64,000 nucleotides of DNA, taken from assembly GCA_024743215.1 (NCBI GenBank), contig JANSWZ010000008.1, forward strand, positions 62,001 to 126,000, in the 5' to 3' direction. Both the position numbers and the translations under genes were made by a program. The notes beneath the pieces are model-generated. The model was not told the DNA's origin, ran no database searches, and worked only from the letters and a program-made list of their open reading frames with translations. The DNA comes from Alphaproteobacteria bacterium. Lineage in GTDB: Bacteria > Pseudomonadota > Alphaproteobacteria > Rhizobiales > GCA-2746425. Within the stretch, counting starts at the first letter, position 1; each line of letters opens with the position of its first letter. This document shows, one piece after another, positions 43,201 through 51,729 of this stretch.

Positions 43201-43886
43201 AAATCATCGCCCTTACGCAAAGCACAAATAATCTGGCCCAGAATGGCCACAGCAATTTCAGCTGGAGACGCCGCGCCAATATCAAGACCAATTGGCGCAT
43301 CGATCCGCGCCAATTGAACCTCCGAAATTCCATTTGATTTCAGCCTGTCCAATCGGGATCCATGAGTTTTGCGGCTGCCAAGGGCGCCGACATAGAAGCA
43401 GCCCCGCCTCAGGGCTGTTTCCAAGGCAAAGTCATCGATCTTGGAATCATGCGTGACAGCGACCAACGCTGTATATTTGTCAATCATCTCGTCGGTCAGA
43501 ACATCCTGTGGCCATTCAGGTAGCAATTCCACGGAAGGGAACCGATCCGGTGTGGCAAAGGCCGTGCGCGGATCAATGATCGTCAGATCAAAACCACACG
43601 CCCGAACCATCGGCACAAGTGCCTGGGAGATGTGGACAGCCCCAATCACGACGATGCGTGGTGCTGGCAAATCGACATTCAGGAAGAATTCCTGCTCGCC
43701 TATTATCTCCCGCCCGGATTTTCCAGAACGAAACCGCGCTTTAGCGGCTGCAGCAAGTGGATCATTCTCTTCCAGACCATCTGGAAAAATCAAACGGCCC
43801 TCGCCGTTTGTCAAATTACGCACCAGTATGACCGCACGCCTGTTGGTGCGGGCAGTGTTGATATCCAAGAGCAGGTTTTTTTCCAT
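43197..43886 (-). CDS. XdhC family protein (CoxF-like, with Rossmann domain)
   Basis: A 229-residue XdhC/CoxF-type protein, helping to insert the sulfurated molybdenum cofactor into xanthine-dehydrogenase-like enzymes. The N-terminal part is short and probably partial XdhC_CoxI. The Rossmann region reads RIVVIGAVHISQALVPMVRACGFDLTIIDPR and the C-terminal region ALGSRKTHGSRLDRL. It is 3 bases from the other XdhC-like gene and overlaps the MobA-like gene by 4. The pair together make one complete XdhC split in two. Confidence 0.88.
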   Translation of the reverse strand: MEKNLLLDINTARTNRRAVILVRNLTNGEGRLIFPDGLEENDPLAAAAKARFRSGKSGREIIGEQEFFLNVDLPAPRIVVIGAVHISQALVPMVRACGFDLTIIDPRTAFATPDRFPSVELLPEWPQDVLTDEMIDKYTALVAVTHDSKIDDFALETALRRGCFYVGALGSRKTHGSRLDRLKSNGISEVQLARIDAPIGLDIGAASPAEIAVAILGQIICALRKGDDF

Positions 43887-43889
43887 GAT

Positions 43890-44204
43890 CTAGCTCACCT
43901 GATCCACAAAAACGCGGATCTTGCCGCCACAGGACAGACCCACTCGCCATGCTGTCTCGTCAGCAACACCAAATTCAAGCATTTTGGGTGTTCCGCTTTC
44001 AATCACATCGATGGCCTCTGAAATCACTTCACCTTCAACACATCCACCAGAGACTGAACCTTCGAAATTGCCTTCAGCATCAATCACCAGATGGCTGCCG
44101 GTGGGCCGGGGTGCTGATCCCCAGGTATCAACTACAGTTGCCAGCGCAATACGCCGCCCTTCCGCGACCCAGTTTTCTGCCGTTTTCAGAATATCTGCAT
44201 CCAT
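43890..44204 (-). CDS. XdhC_CoxI domain protein (short)
   Basis: A 104-residue protein consisting of the XdhC_CoxI domain: MDADILKTAENWVAEGRRIALATVVDTWGSAPRPTGSHLVIDAEGNFEGSVSGGCVEG. The SGGCVEG motif carries the conserved cysteine. It ends before the Rossmann domain, which the next gene supplies. It lies 9 bases after the CoxE-like gene. Confidence 0.9.
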   Translation of the reverse strand: MDADILKTAENWVAEGRRIALATVVDTWGSAPRPTGSHLVIDAEGNFEGSVSGGCVEGEVISEAIDVIESGTPKMLEFGVADETAWRVGLSCGGKIRVFVDQVS

Positions 44205-44213
44205 CTGTGTCTC

Positions 44214-45431
44214 CTATGCAGCTTGCTCAAGCCAGAGTTTGGGGTTGTTTTCGGTCCGTGCCAATGGCTGCGACAAACAATGACACAGATCTGAAACGGC
44301 GTTCAGAGAATGTATGGGTCGGAACTGATCAACAAACGGCAACATGGTTCGCACGCCGCTTGCTTTCGCTTCGAAACCGTCAAAACGTAACAATGGATTC
44401 AACCAGATCAGTTGTCGGCAGGACTTTTGAAGCCGCTGCATTTCAAAGCCAAGATCTTCGTCACTGTCACGTTCCAGCCCATCGGTGATGAGAAGCACGA
44501 TTGCTCCCTGTCCCAGCACACGGCGGGACCAGTGCCGGTTAAATTCGTGAAGTGCGGTCGCAATACGCGTGCCGCCAGACCAGTCGGACACAAGCGCACC
44601 GCTGGCTTCCAACGCCTCATCGGGATCCTTATGCAGCAAGGCACGGCTGATATTCGTCAATCGTGTGCCAAACACAAAGCTGTCTACCCGGCGCTGACTG
44701 TCACCGAGCGCATGAAGAAAATGCAGGAACAGACGGGAATACTGTCCCATAGAGCCCGACACATCGCACAACGCCACGATTGGCGGAACAATTTCCCGCC
44801 TTTGCTGGAAGACCGGAGACACCCATTCGCCGCCAGTGGCCAGACTGGCACGCATCATTCTGCGCATATCCAATCGCGATCCGGAATGGCTGTTCCGAAA
44901 GCGTCGAGTCTTCACCCTGGCAACCGGTAAAACCATATCCGAAACGGCCCGCTTGGCCTCGGCCAGTTCATTAGCTGTCATTTGCGCAAAGTCTTTGGTG
45001 GCCAGAACCTCTTCGCGTGACACTGTCTCGGCTAAATCCAGTTCTACATCGACCGGTAACTCCACCTCACTGTGGGCACCCGGATGCATCATAGCCTGCG
45101 CAACCCGTGTCGTGGCTGCAACGTCCTGCGACAAGGCCTGCGCATCGGCCTTCGATCCCCCCCACAAATTGCTGCTGCTCTCCCGCGAGCGCCAGAACAA
45201 CTCAAAAGCCGCTTTAAAAACAGCATGATGGTCACTTCGACTGGCAAACACACTGTGCAAGACCCAGTACAAATCATCGCGTCTGTCTGTTCCAGACACC
45301 TCAACCGCACGCACGGCATCCACAACCCGGGATGGCCCGACAGGTAAGCCTGCCCGGCGCAAAAGGCGTGCAAAATGAACGATGTTATCGGCAAAATGTC
45401 CTGAGCCGGTTGCAACCCTAGCGGACATCAT
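44214..45431 (-). CDS. CoxE-like VWA-domain protein
   Basis: A 405-residue CoxE-type protein with a von Willebrand A fold in its C-terminal half; the metal-site motif reads ALCDVSGSMGQYSRLFLHFLHAL. In carbon-monoxide dehydrogenase systems CoxE works with the CoxD ATPase to insert the Cu/Mo centre. The ATG at 45431 has GGGAG 6 bases upstream and overlaps the coxD stop; the frame extends to 45506 but that would overlap coxD by 89 bases. An RGD-less Mg site DxSxS is intact. Confidence 0.88.
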   Translation of the reverse strand: MMSARVATGSGHFADNIVHFARLLRRAGLPVGPSRVVDAVRAVEVSGTDRRDDLYWVLHSVFASRSDHHAVFKAAFELFWRSRESSSNLWGGSKADAQALSQDVAATTRVAQAMMHPGAHSEVELPVDVELDLAETVSREEVLATKDFAQMTANELAEAKRAVSDMVLPVARVKTRRFRNSHSGSRLDMRRMMRASLATGGEWVSPVFQQRREIVPPIVALCDVSGSMGQYSRLFLHFLHALGDSQRRVDSFVFGTRLTNISRALLHKDPDEALEASGALVSDWSGGTRIATALHEFNRHWSRRVLGQGAIVLLITDGLERDSDEDLGFEMQRLQKSCRQLIWLNPLLRFDGFEAKASGVRTMLPFVDQFRPIHSLNAVSDLCHCLSQPLARTENNPKLWLEQAA

Positions 45432-46353
45432 TGGCATCTCCCGATCCCGACCCGCTCTTGATGTCCTCCAGGATATGCGCAGTCCGCTCTCCATGAACGG
45501 CTTCAATATCGTCCTGATACTTCAAAAGCACACCCAGCGTGTCGGACACTGTTTCCAGATCAAGCGCTTCCCTGTCCAGCTCAGTCAATGCTGTGGCCCA
45601 GTCAATGGTTTCCGCCACACCGGGGTTTTTGAAAAGATCTGCGTCACGTCGCAAGCGCTGAACAAAGGCGACTATCTCCCTTGATAGCCTCTCATTGGCA
45701 CCTGGAACCCTATTGGAAATGATCTGCAATTCTCGCACGGCATCAGGATAGCCAACCCAGTGATACAGGCATCGCCGTTTCAGCGCGTCATGGATTTCCC
45801 GTGTCCGGTTCGTTGTAATGATAACGATTGGCGGATGATCAGCCTTGATGGTTCCCAATTCAGGAATGGTGATTTGAAAATCCGACAGAATTTCAAGAAG
45901 ATAGGCTTCAAAGGCCTCGTCAGCGCGGTCTAATTCGTCGATCAGCAAAACCGGTGCGGCGGCCCCAGCGGATTCCAGGGCTTGCAAAAGCGGGCGTTTG
46001 ATCAGGAAGCGCTCATCAAATACGCTTTTGGCGATGGATGACTTGTCTGCAGCACCGACCGCTTCAGCCATTCGAATTTCCAGCATTTGCGCAGCATAGT
46101 TCCATTCGTAAACAGCTGCCGCAATGTCGAGGCCTTCATAGCATTGCAAGCGTATCAGCGGTCTGCCCAACTGTGCCGATAGGACCTTTGCAATTTCCGT
46201 TTTGCCAACCCCGGCCTCACCTTCCAGAAACAAGGGGCGCTGCATCTTCAGTGACAAATAGAGAACGGTTGCAAGAGACCTGTCAGCCACATAACCAGCG
46301 CGGCCCAGAACTGCATGGGTTTCATCAATTGATGATGGAATATCTTCGGTCAT
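45418..46353 (-). CDS. CoxD-like MoxR-family AAA+ ATPase
   Basis: A 311-residue AAA+ ATPase of the MoxR/CoxD type. Walker A is EGEAGVGKTE, Walker B is VLLIDELDRADEAF, sensor 1 is ITTNRTREI, and arginine-finger and sensor 2 regions follow. CoxD drives metal-centre assembly of CO-dehydrogenase-like Mo-hydroxylases together with CoxE. It is the first gene of the maturation cassette; its 3' end overlaps coxE. 133 bases separate it from the flavin reductase gene. Confidence 0.9.
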   Translation of the reverse strand: MTEDIPSSIDETHAVLGRAGYVADRSLATVLYLSLKMQRPLFLEGEAGVGKTEIAKVLSAQLGRPLIRLQCYEGLDIAAAVYEWNYAAQMLEIRMAEAVGAADKSSIAKSVFDERFLIKRPLLQALESAGAAAPVLLIDELDRADEAFEAYLLEILSDFQITIPELGTIKADHPPIVIITTNRTREIHDALKRRCLYHWVGYPDAVRELQIISNRVPGANERLSREIVAFVQRLRRDADLFKNPGVAETIDWATALTELDREALDLETVSDTLGVLLKYQDDIEAVHGERTAHILEDIKSGSGSGDANDVR

Positions 46354-46486
46354 AAAGGAGCGTGTCCTGCTCGACGCGGCTGAATTTGTATGAGCAATGG
46401 TTATGAAGCATGATCATCCGGACTGTAAATATCCGACAATCTTCACCTTTGGCGCTCGAACACTTTTCGGCGATGGATACAACGCA

Positions 46487-47008
46487 TTAAAGTGCGTGGT
46501 ATCCCCGGTCGCGATAGATCAATCCCGGGCCATCCGTTCCAGGAATGATGGCATGTACTGCACCGAACAACACGGAATGTGTGCCCACTTCGACAAAATT
46601 TTGCAGCCGACAATCCAAGGCAGCCAGACACCCTGGCAGAACAGGCGCATCTGAAGCCGTTTTGTCTATCTTGAGTCCCTGAAACCGATCTTCATTTGGG
46701 TCTGCACTCATTCGCCCTGCAAACAAATCAGCCAATACCTGATCTTCTGCAGACAGAATGTTGACGCAGAATCCACCATTGCGTTTGATCGTCTCATTGC
46801 TGCGCGAAGCTCGGTTTACACAGACCAGAACAATCGGGGGAGCATCAGATACTGCGCTGAAGGCTGTCACAGTCAGACCAGCGGTTCCCGCGTCTCCTGC
46901 CGTGGTGACAATATGCACCGCGGAACCGACACGGCTCATGGCTTCGCGAAACTGATCTTTCGAGACAGTCTCCGACACTGCGGGTTGTATGGGTGTGATT
47001 GCGGTCAA
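46487..47008 (-). CDS. Flavin reductase family protein (HpaC/RutF-like)
   Basis: Reduces flavin with NAD(P)H to supply a partner oxygenase. The 173-residue protein has the family's FMN-binding split-barrel pattern: MSRVGSAVHIVTT, GLTVTAFSAVSDAPPIVLVCVNRASRSNETI, GGFCVNILSAEDQ, ALDCRLQNFVEVGTHSVLFGAV. No two-component monooxygenase is adjacent. It may belong with the Mo-enzyme cassette by position only. The ribosome-binding sequence is not strong. A perfect terminator hairpin belonging to icd lies in the gap to the right. Confidence 0.87.
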   Translation of the reverse strand: MTAITPIQPAVSETVSKDQFREAMSRVGSAVHIVTTAGDAGTAGLTVTAFSAVSDAPPIVLVCVNRASRSNETIKRNGGFCVNILSAEDQVLADLFAGRMSADPNEDRFQGLKIDKTASDAPVLPGCLAALDCRLQNFVEVGTHSVLFGAVHAIIPGTDGPGLIYRDRGYHAL

Positions 47009-47083
47009 AGCGGCCTCTGAAATGTGATGCAGTGCATGTAGGGCAAAATTGTTAAGAAGACCACATTTCTGTCTGTATGAGGA

Positions 47084-47120
47084 TACAAATCGGGCTCGAT
47101 CAGGAAATGATCGAGCCCGA
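47084..47120 (-). terminator. Intrinsic terminator after icd
   Basis: Perfect 13-bp arms TCGGGCTCGATCA (47090-47102) and TGATCGAGCCCGA (47108-47120) around a GGAAA loop lie just past the icd stop. On the minus strand the stem is followed by TTTGTATCC, a short T-run. Stem strength and position make termination of icd likely. Confidence 0.8.
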
Positions 47121-47131
47121 GAATTTTACTG

Positions 47132-48343
47132 TTAGGCCATTGCTTTTTGCAGGTTCTCATCGATTTTGTCGAGGAAACCTGTTGTTGAGAGCCATTTCTG
47201 TTCAGGCCCGACCAGAAGCGCCAGATCCTTTGTCATGAAACCGCTTTCCACTGTATCAACGCAGACTTTTTCCAGTGTCAGGGCAAAATCAGCAAGTTGC
47301 TGATTGTCATCCAGCTTGGCACGATGTGCCAGACCGCGTGTCCATGCAAAGATGGAAGCAATCGAATTGGTGGACGTTTCCTTGCCCTGCTGGTGCAGGC
47401 GATAATGACGGGTCACGGTGCCGTGCGCAGCTTCTGCTTCGACAGTTTCACCATCTGGCGACATCAACACAGATGTCATCAAGCCAAGCGAGCCAAAGCC
47501 CTGCGCAACCGTATCGGACTGCACATCGCCATCATAGTTCTTACAGGCCCAGACGAAACCACCGGACCATTTAAGAGCAGATGCCACCATGTCATCAATC
47601 AGACGGTGCTCATAAGTGATCTTCTTTTCAGCAAAAGCTTCGGCAAATTCAGCCTCGAACACTTCCTCAAACAAATCCTTGAAACGGCCGTCATAGACTT
47701 TCAGAATTGTGTTCTTGGTTGACAGATAAACCGGCCAACCGCGTTTCAGGCCGTAATTCAGGGATGCGCGGGCGAAGTCACGAATGGAATCATCCAGATT
47801 ATACATGCCCATGGCGATACCAGCAGACGGGAAATTGAATACTTCATGTTCAATGACCTTGCCATCTTCGCCTTCGAATTTCATGGACAGCTTGCCTTTG
47901 CCAGGCACCAGGAAATCGGTTGCGCGATACTGGTCACCAAACGCATGGCGGCCAATGACCATAGGCTGAGTCCAGCCCGGCACCAGACGCGGTACGTTTT
48001 CACAGATGATCGGCTCACGGAAGACCACACCACCCAGAATGTTACGAATGGTGCCGTTTGGAGAGCGCCACATTTTCTTCAGGCCAAATTCTTCGACACG
48101 TTCTTCATCAGGTGTAATGGTGGCACACTTGATGCCGACACCATATTCCCGGATCGCATTGGCTGCATCAATGGTGACCTGATCATCGGTCTCATCGCGG
48201 TATTCCATACCCAGATCGTAATATTTCAGATCAATATCGAGATAGGGATGAATCAGCTTGTCTTTGATGAACTGCCAGATGATACGTGTCATCTCGTCCC
48301 CATCCAGTTCAACAACCGGATTGGCAACCTTGATTTTAGCCAT
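47132..48343 (-). CDS. icd: NADP-dependent isocitrate dehydrogenase
   Basis: Oxidatively decarboxylates isocitrate to 2-oxoglutarate in the TCA cycle. The 403-residue sequence is of the eukaryote-like subfamily II type found in Rhizobiales, with the substrate-binding [13 protein letters not shown] and [12 protein letters not shown], the metal region [20 protein letters not shown] and the coenzyme-binding [24 protein letters not shown]. Divergent from trmJ with 220 bases between. Confidence 0.97.
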   Translation of the reverse strand: MAKIKVANPVVELDGDEMTRIIWQFIKDKLIHPYLDIDLKYYDLGMEYRDETDDQVTIDAANAIREYGVGIKCATITPDEERVEEFGLKKMWRSPNGTIRNILGGVVFREPIICENVPRLVPGWTQPMVIGRHAFGDQYRATDFLVPGKGKLSMKFEGEDGKVIEHEVFNFPSAGIAMGMYNLDDSIRDFARASLNYGLKRGWPVYLSTKNTILKVYDGRFKDLFEEVFEAEFAEAFAEKKITYEHRLIDDMVASALKWSGGFVWACKNYDGDVQSDTVAQGFGSLGLMTSVLMSPDGETVEAEAAHGTVTRHYRLHQQGKETSTNSIASIFAWTRGLAHRAKLDDNQQLADFALTLEKVCVDTVESGFMTKDLALLVGPEQKWLSTTGFLDKIDENLQKAMA

Positions 48344-48563
48344 GTTTGATTTTCCTTAAGCTTATGGGCCCAACGCCTCGACCACATAGAAGAATTGGGT
48401 CTGGCGACATAAAATGTGTGAATACGGCGTTCCTATAGCACCGTCTTCCCCGCGCCGAAAGACCTCCGAAAGTGGAATTATTCATTCGCATCTCCTCTTG
48501 CCAACAAAGCAGCATCGCTTTAGCAAATCCAAACATCCACTTGCCGAGATGACGGGAAACCTA

Positions 48564-49388
48564 ATGGCCGGGACAAATTCAAAAGCAAAAATGATTACCG
48601 GCGGCCCTGCGATTATTCTGGTGGAGCCGCAACTGGGTGAGAATATCGGAACAGCAGCCCGTGCAATGGCAAATTTTGGGCTATCTGAATTACGTGTTGT
48701 TAATCCACGCGATGGATGGCCCAACGAAAAAGCCAAAAACGCCTCTGCGAAAGCGGATCATGTCATCGACAATGCACAGATTTTTGACACGGTCGAAGAG
48801 GCCTTGGCGGGGCTTAATCTGGTTTACGCGACAACAGCGCGCCCTCGAGACATGTTCGTGTCAGTGAGCGGACCTGAAGCTGCGATGAAAAACGCCCGCA
48901 AACACATAGCAGACGGCCAAAATTGTGGCATCTTGTTTGGGCGCGAGCGGACCGGGCTGACCAATGAAGAAGTGGCTTTGGCCGACGAGATTGTGACCTT
49001 TCCCGTCAATCCGGCCTTCGCCTCGCTCAACATCGCTCAGGCGGTGTTGCTGATGTCTTATGAATGGATGCGGACCGGCAATGAGGCAGAGCCCCTTCAA
49101 TTTGAAGCGCTCACGGCACCCCAAGCGCGCAAAGAAGATCTGATTGGGTTCTTTCAACATCTGGAAGGCGCATTGGAAGCCGCCAATTTCTTCCGCCCGC
49201 CCGAAAAGAAGACCCACATGATCAGCACGTTACGCGCACTCTTTCAAAAGGCCCGTTACAGTGAGCGCGATGTCACTATCCTGCGCGGCGTCGTTGGTGC
49301 ATTGGAGGGACGCAGAACCCGCAACACACCCCGACGCCAGGCTGCAGAAGCGCAAATAGCGGAAGCTAAAGTAGACGAGCCAGAATGA
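48564..49388 (+). CDS. trmJ: SPOUT-class tRNA/rRNA methyltransferase, TrmJ family
   Basis: A 274-residue SPOUT methyltransferase like E. coli TrmJ, which 2'-O-methylates position 32 of tRNAs. Motifs are LVEPQLGENIGTAARAMANFGLSELRVVNPR, GILFGRERTGLTNEEVALADEIVTFPVNP and SLNIAQAVLLMSYE, making the SAM-binding trefoil knot. ATG at 48564 (MAGTNSKAK) is preferred; the frame is open to 48414 with no family likeness. Its stop overlaps murI (ATGA). Confidence 0.92.
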   Translation: MAGTNSKAKMITGGPAIILVEPQLGENIGTAARAMANFGLSELRVVNPRDGWPNEKAKNASAKADHVIDNAQIFDTVEEALAGLNLVYATTARPRDMFVSVSGPEAAMKNARKHIADGQNCGILFGRERTGLTNEEVALADEIVTFPVNPAFASLNIAQAVLLMSYEWMRTGNEAEPLQFEALTAPQARKEDLIGFFQHLEGALEAANFFRPPEKKTHMISTLRALFQKARYSERDVTILRGVVGALEGRRTRNTPRRQAAEAQIAEAKVDEPE

Positions 49389-50197
49389 GCAATGCCCGCC
49401 TTCTCGTGATTGATTCTGGTCTGGGCGGCCTGTCTGTCGCGCATGCCATACGCCGACAGCTTCCATCTGTGTCGATGATATATTGTGCGGACTACGCGGC
49501 CTTTCCATATGGAAATTGGGAGCAGAATGATCTGCAGGTTCATTTGATGAACCAGATTTCGCGTTGGATCGATGATTGCCAACCAGACGCAGCAGTGATT
49601 GCCTGCAACACCGCATCCACATTGATACTGCCTGGCCTGCGCGCCAGATTTGATATTCCTTTTGTGGGAACAGTCCCTGCCATCAAACCGGCTGCCGCCA
49701 TCACAAAAACCAAAATGGTCAGCGTTCTGGCCACGCCCGGAACTGTTGCGCGCGACTACACCCGCTCATTACTGGCAGAATTTGCCAATGGCATTGAAGT
49801 CGCGCTGATTGGTAGTCCAAATCTCGCCAGTCTGGCAGAGCAATGGTATCTTGATGGCTCATCGCAACAGCTACGCGCTGCAATCAGCGATGAACTTGAA
49901 CCCTGTTTCAAGCAGACTGCAAATGATGCCAGAACGGACAGTGTTGTGCTCGCATGCACCCATTTTCCACTTTTGAAACCTGTGTTGCAGGAACTGGCAC
50001 CATGGCCGGTCGATTGGCTTGATCCCAGCAACGCAATCGCCCGCCAGGTCGAAAAAATTCTTGGTGATAGAGGCGTTGTTGGTGACCGTGGAACCTTTGA
50101 TGTTCTCAGCAGCCAATCGGGTGCCGAAACCCGTGTGCAGACGGTCTGGCAAAAGCTTTCATCACAACCGGGTTCCGGCTTGACAGGCCAAGGCTGA
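49385..50197 (+). CDS. murI: Glutamate racemase
   Basis: Makes D-glutamate for peptidoglycan. The 270-residue protein has the family motifs VIDSGLGGLSV, AFPYG, VIACNTAST and VLACTHFPLL, so both catalytic cysteines are present. The start overlaps the trmJ stop by 4 bases, giving an operon that ends at the terminator just downstream. Confidence 0.96.
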   Translation: MSNARLLVIDSGLGGLSVAHAIRRQLPSVSMIYCADYAAFPYGNWEQNDLQVHLMNQISRWIDDCQPDAAVIACNTASTLILPGLRARFDIPFVGTVPAIKPAAAITKTKMVSVLATPGTVARDYTRSLLAEFANGIEVALIGSPNLASLAEQWYLDGSSQQLRAAISDELEPCFKQTANDARTDSVVLACTHFPLLKPVLQELAPWPVDWLDPSNAIARQVEKILGDRGVVGDRGTFDVLSSQSGAETRVQTVWQKLSSQPGSGLTGQG

Positions 50198-50221
50198 ATG
50201 ACTACACAACGCCTGCATATG

Positions 50222-50248
50222 CGGGGTCTTTGGCCCCGTATTTTTGTT
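50222..50248 (+). terminator. Intrinsic terminator after murI
   Basis: CGGGG (50222-50226) pairs with CCCCG (50234-50238), followed by TATTTTTGTT. It ends the trmJ-murI transcript 25 bases past the stop, immediately before the rpsD leader. Confidence 0.75.
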
Positions 50249-50258
50249 ACGCACCTGT

Positions 50259-50332
50259 GGGAGAAGTGAGCGCTTCGCTTTTTCTCCCTGTCGGCAAGGC
50301 CAAAATCCTTGCAAAGGAAGGCGCGTTTCCTT
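50259..50332 (+). promoter_or_regulatory. Structured leader upstream of rpsD (three consecutive hairpins)
   Basis: Hairpin 1 spans 50259-50288: GGGAGAA pairs with TTCTCCC, and inside it AGCG pairs with CGCT around CTT. Hairpin 2 is GCAAGG/CCTTGC (50294-50312). Hairpin 3 is AAGGAA/TTCCTT (50314-50332). They lie between the murI terminator and the rpsD ATG at 50357. Autogenous control of S4 is common in bacteria, so a protein-binding leader is plausible; no known motif is recognised. Confidence 0.5.
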
Positions 50333-50356
50333 GAAACACTTTAAACAGGAAACACG

Positions 50357-50974
50357 ATGAGCAAGCGCAATTCGTCTAAATATAAAATTGATCGCCGTAT
50401 GGGCGAAAATATCTGGGGTCGTCCGAAGAGCCCGGTAAACCGTCGCGACTATGGCCCAGGCCAGCACGGTCAACGCCGTAAAGGCAAACTCTCTGATTTC
50501 GGTACGCAGCTGCGTGCCAAGCAGAAGCTGAAAGGTTACTACGGTAACATCACCGAAAAGCAATTCCGTCGCATCTATGCAGAAGCGACACGGGTGCGCG
50601 GTGATACATCGGAAAACCTGATTGGTCTTCTGGAAAGCCGTCTGGATGCGATTGTTTATCGCGCCAAATTCGTACCAACTGTTTTCGCTTCACGCCAGTT
50701 CATCAACCACGGCCACATCCGGGTTAATGGTCAGCGCGTCAACATTCCTAGCTACCGTGTAAAACCGGGCGACGTTGTTGATATCCGCGAAAAGTCCCGC
50801 GAATTGGTAATGGTGCTGGAAGCAACCGATCTGGCAGAACGCGATGTGCCAGAATATCTGACCGTAGATTACGGCAAGATGGCTGCACAATACACCCGCA
50901 TCCCTCTCCTGGCCGACGTACCGTTCCCGGTCGTCATGGAGCCAAACCTGGTGGTCGAGTTTTACTCACGCTAA
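50357..50974 (+). CDS. rpsD: 30S ribosomal protein S4
   Basis: The primary 16S rRNA-binding protein that nucleates assembly of the 30S body and often represses its own mRNA. The 205-residue protein has the N-terminal basic region [20 protein letters not shown] and the S4 RNA-binding domain [53 protein letters not shown] is preceded by ACAGGAAACACG. A terminator follows. Confidence 0.98.
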   Translation: MSKRNSSKYKIDRRMGENIWGRPKSPVNRRDYGPGQHGQRRKGKLSDFGTQLRAKQKLKGYYGNITEKQFRRIYAEATRVRGDTSENLIGLLESRLDAIVYRAKFVPTVFASRQFINHGHIRVNGQRVNIPSYRVKPGDVVDIREKSRELVMVLEATDLAERDVPEYLTVDYGKMAAQYTRIPLLADVPFPVVMEPNLVVEFYSR

Positions 50975-50998
50975 ACGCCAGCTTCATAGAGTTTTTGA

Positions 50999-51027
50999 AA
51001 CCCCGTCCATTGTGGCGGGGTTTTTTT
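50999..51027 (+). terminator. Intrinsic terminator after rpsD
   Basis: AACCCCG (50999-51005) pairs with CGGGGTT (51016-51022), with inner CCA/TGG pairing, followed by a run of T to 51027. It is a strong factor-independent terminator. Confidence 0.9.
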
Positions 51028-51042
51028 GTTAGGGTATTTTCT

Positions 51043-51083
51043 TAAAAAAAAAGCCGCAGCAGAAAACGTGTCCCGCTGCGGCT
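51043..51083 (-). terminator. Intrinsic terminator after grxD
   Basis: AGCCGCAGC (51052-51060) pairs with GCTGCGGCT (51075-51083); on the minus strand the stem is followed by nine consecutive T. It terminates the purine-bolA-grxD transcript and faces the rpsD terminator. Confidence 0.9.
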
Positions 51084-51107
51084 CAATCTAGAATTATTTA
51101 AATGATA

Positions 51108-51443
51108 TCAGGCTGTTTCGCGGATTGTTATTCCGGCAGCTTTCAGGTGATCCTGAAGCTCTTTGGCCTGAAACATTTCCCGCACGATATCGCAACCGCC
51201 AAGAAACTCACCCTTGACATAAAGCTGTGGGATTGTGGGCCACTGAGCATAATCTTTGATGCCCTGACGCAAATCGTCATTTTCCAGAACGTTGATGCCC
51301 TTATAATCCACACCCAGATAATCCAGAATCTGGACCAATTGGCCTGAAAAACCGCATTGCGGGAAATTGGGGGTGCCCTTCATGAACATCACCACGTCGC
51401 TGGATTTTACTTCGCTGTCAATCCAGCTGTTAATATCACTCAT
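51108..51443 (-). CDS. grxD: Monothiol glutaredoxin, Grx4 family
   Basis: A CGFS-type monothiol glutaredoxin that carries Fe-S clusters and partners with BolA. The 111-residue protein has FPQCGFSGQLVQILDYLGVDYKGINVL and the TVPQ-like region TIPQLYVKGEFLGGCDIV. ATG at 51443 has AGGAGC 6 bases upstream; the longer frame to 51644 has no counterpart in the family. bolA is directly upstream, matching the Grx4-BolA functional pair. Confidence 0.96.
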   Translation of the reverse strand: MSDINSWIDSEVKSSDVVMFMKGTPNFPQCGFSGQLVQILDYLGVDYKGINVLENDDLRQGIKDYAQWPTIPQLYVKGEFLGGCDIVREMFQAKELQDHLKAAGITIRETA

Positions 51444-51462
51444 AGAACTGCTCCTGTTCTTT

Positions 51463-51696
51463 TCATTCGGGTGCGCTGGTCTGAAGAGCCAAGGCGTGCA
51501 ATGCGCCGCCCATATTGCCCTGCAGCGCCTGATAAACCATCTGGTGTTGCTGAACACGCGATTTCCCGCGAAAACTCTCTGACACGATTTCGGCAGCATA
51601 ATGGTCGCCGTCGCCTGCAAGATCACGAATTGTAATATTCGCATCAGGAAGGGCGGCTTTGATCATGACTTCAATGTCATTGGCATTCATTGGCAT
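51463..51696 (-). CDS. bolA: BolA family protein
   Basis: A 77-residue BolA-fold protein, expected to form an Fe-S-bridged heterodimer with the monothiol glutaredoxin. It shows IRDLAGDGDHYAAEIVSESFRGKSRVQQHQMVYQALQGNMGGALHALALQT, with the conserved His of HQMVY. I take ATG at 51696, preceded by AAGGGG; TTG at 51705 and ATG at 51690 are alternatives. It sits between purL and grxD. Confidence 0.94.
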   Translation of the reverse strand: MPMNANDIEVMIKAALPDANITIRDLAGDGDHYAAEIVSESFRGKSRVQQHQMVYQALQGNMGGALHALALQTSAPE

Positions 51697-51729
51697 ATAC
51701 GGCAAACCCCTTACGTTCGATGCGTGACT

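Noticed and set aside
48414-48563. N-terminal extension of trmJ
   Set aside because: Not family-like; internal ATG at 48564 gives the normal start of the SPOUT domain.
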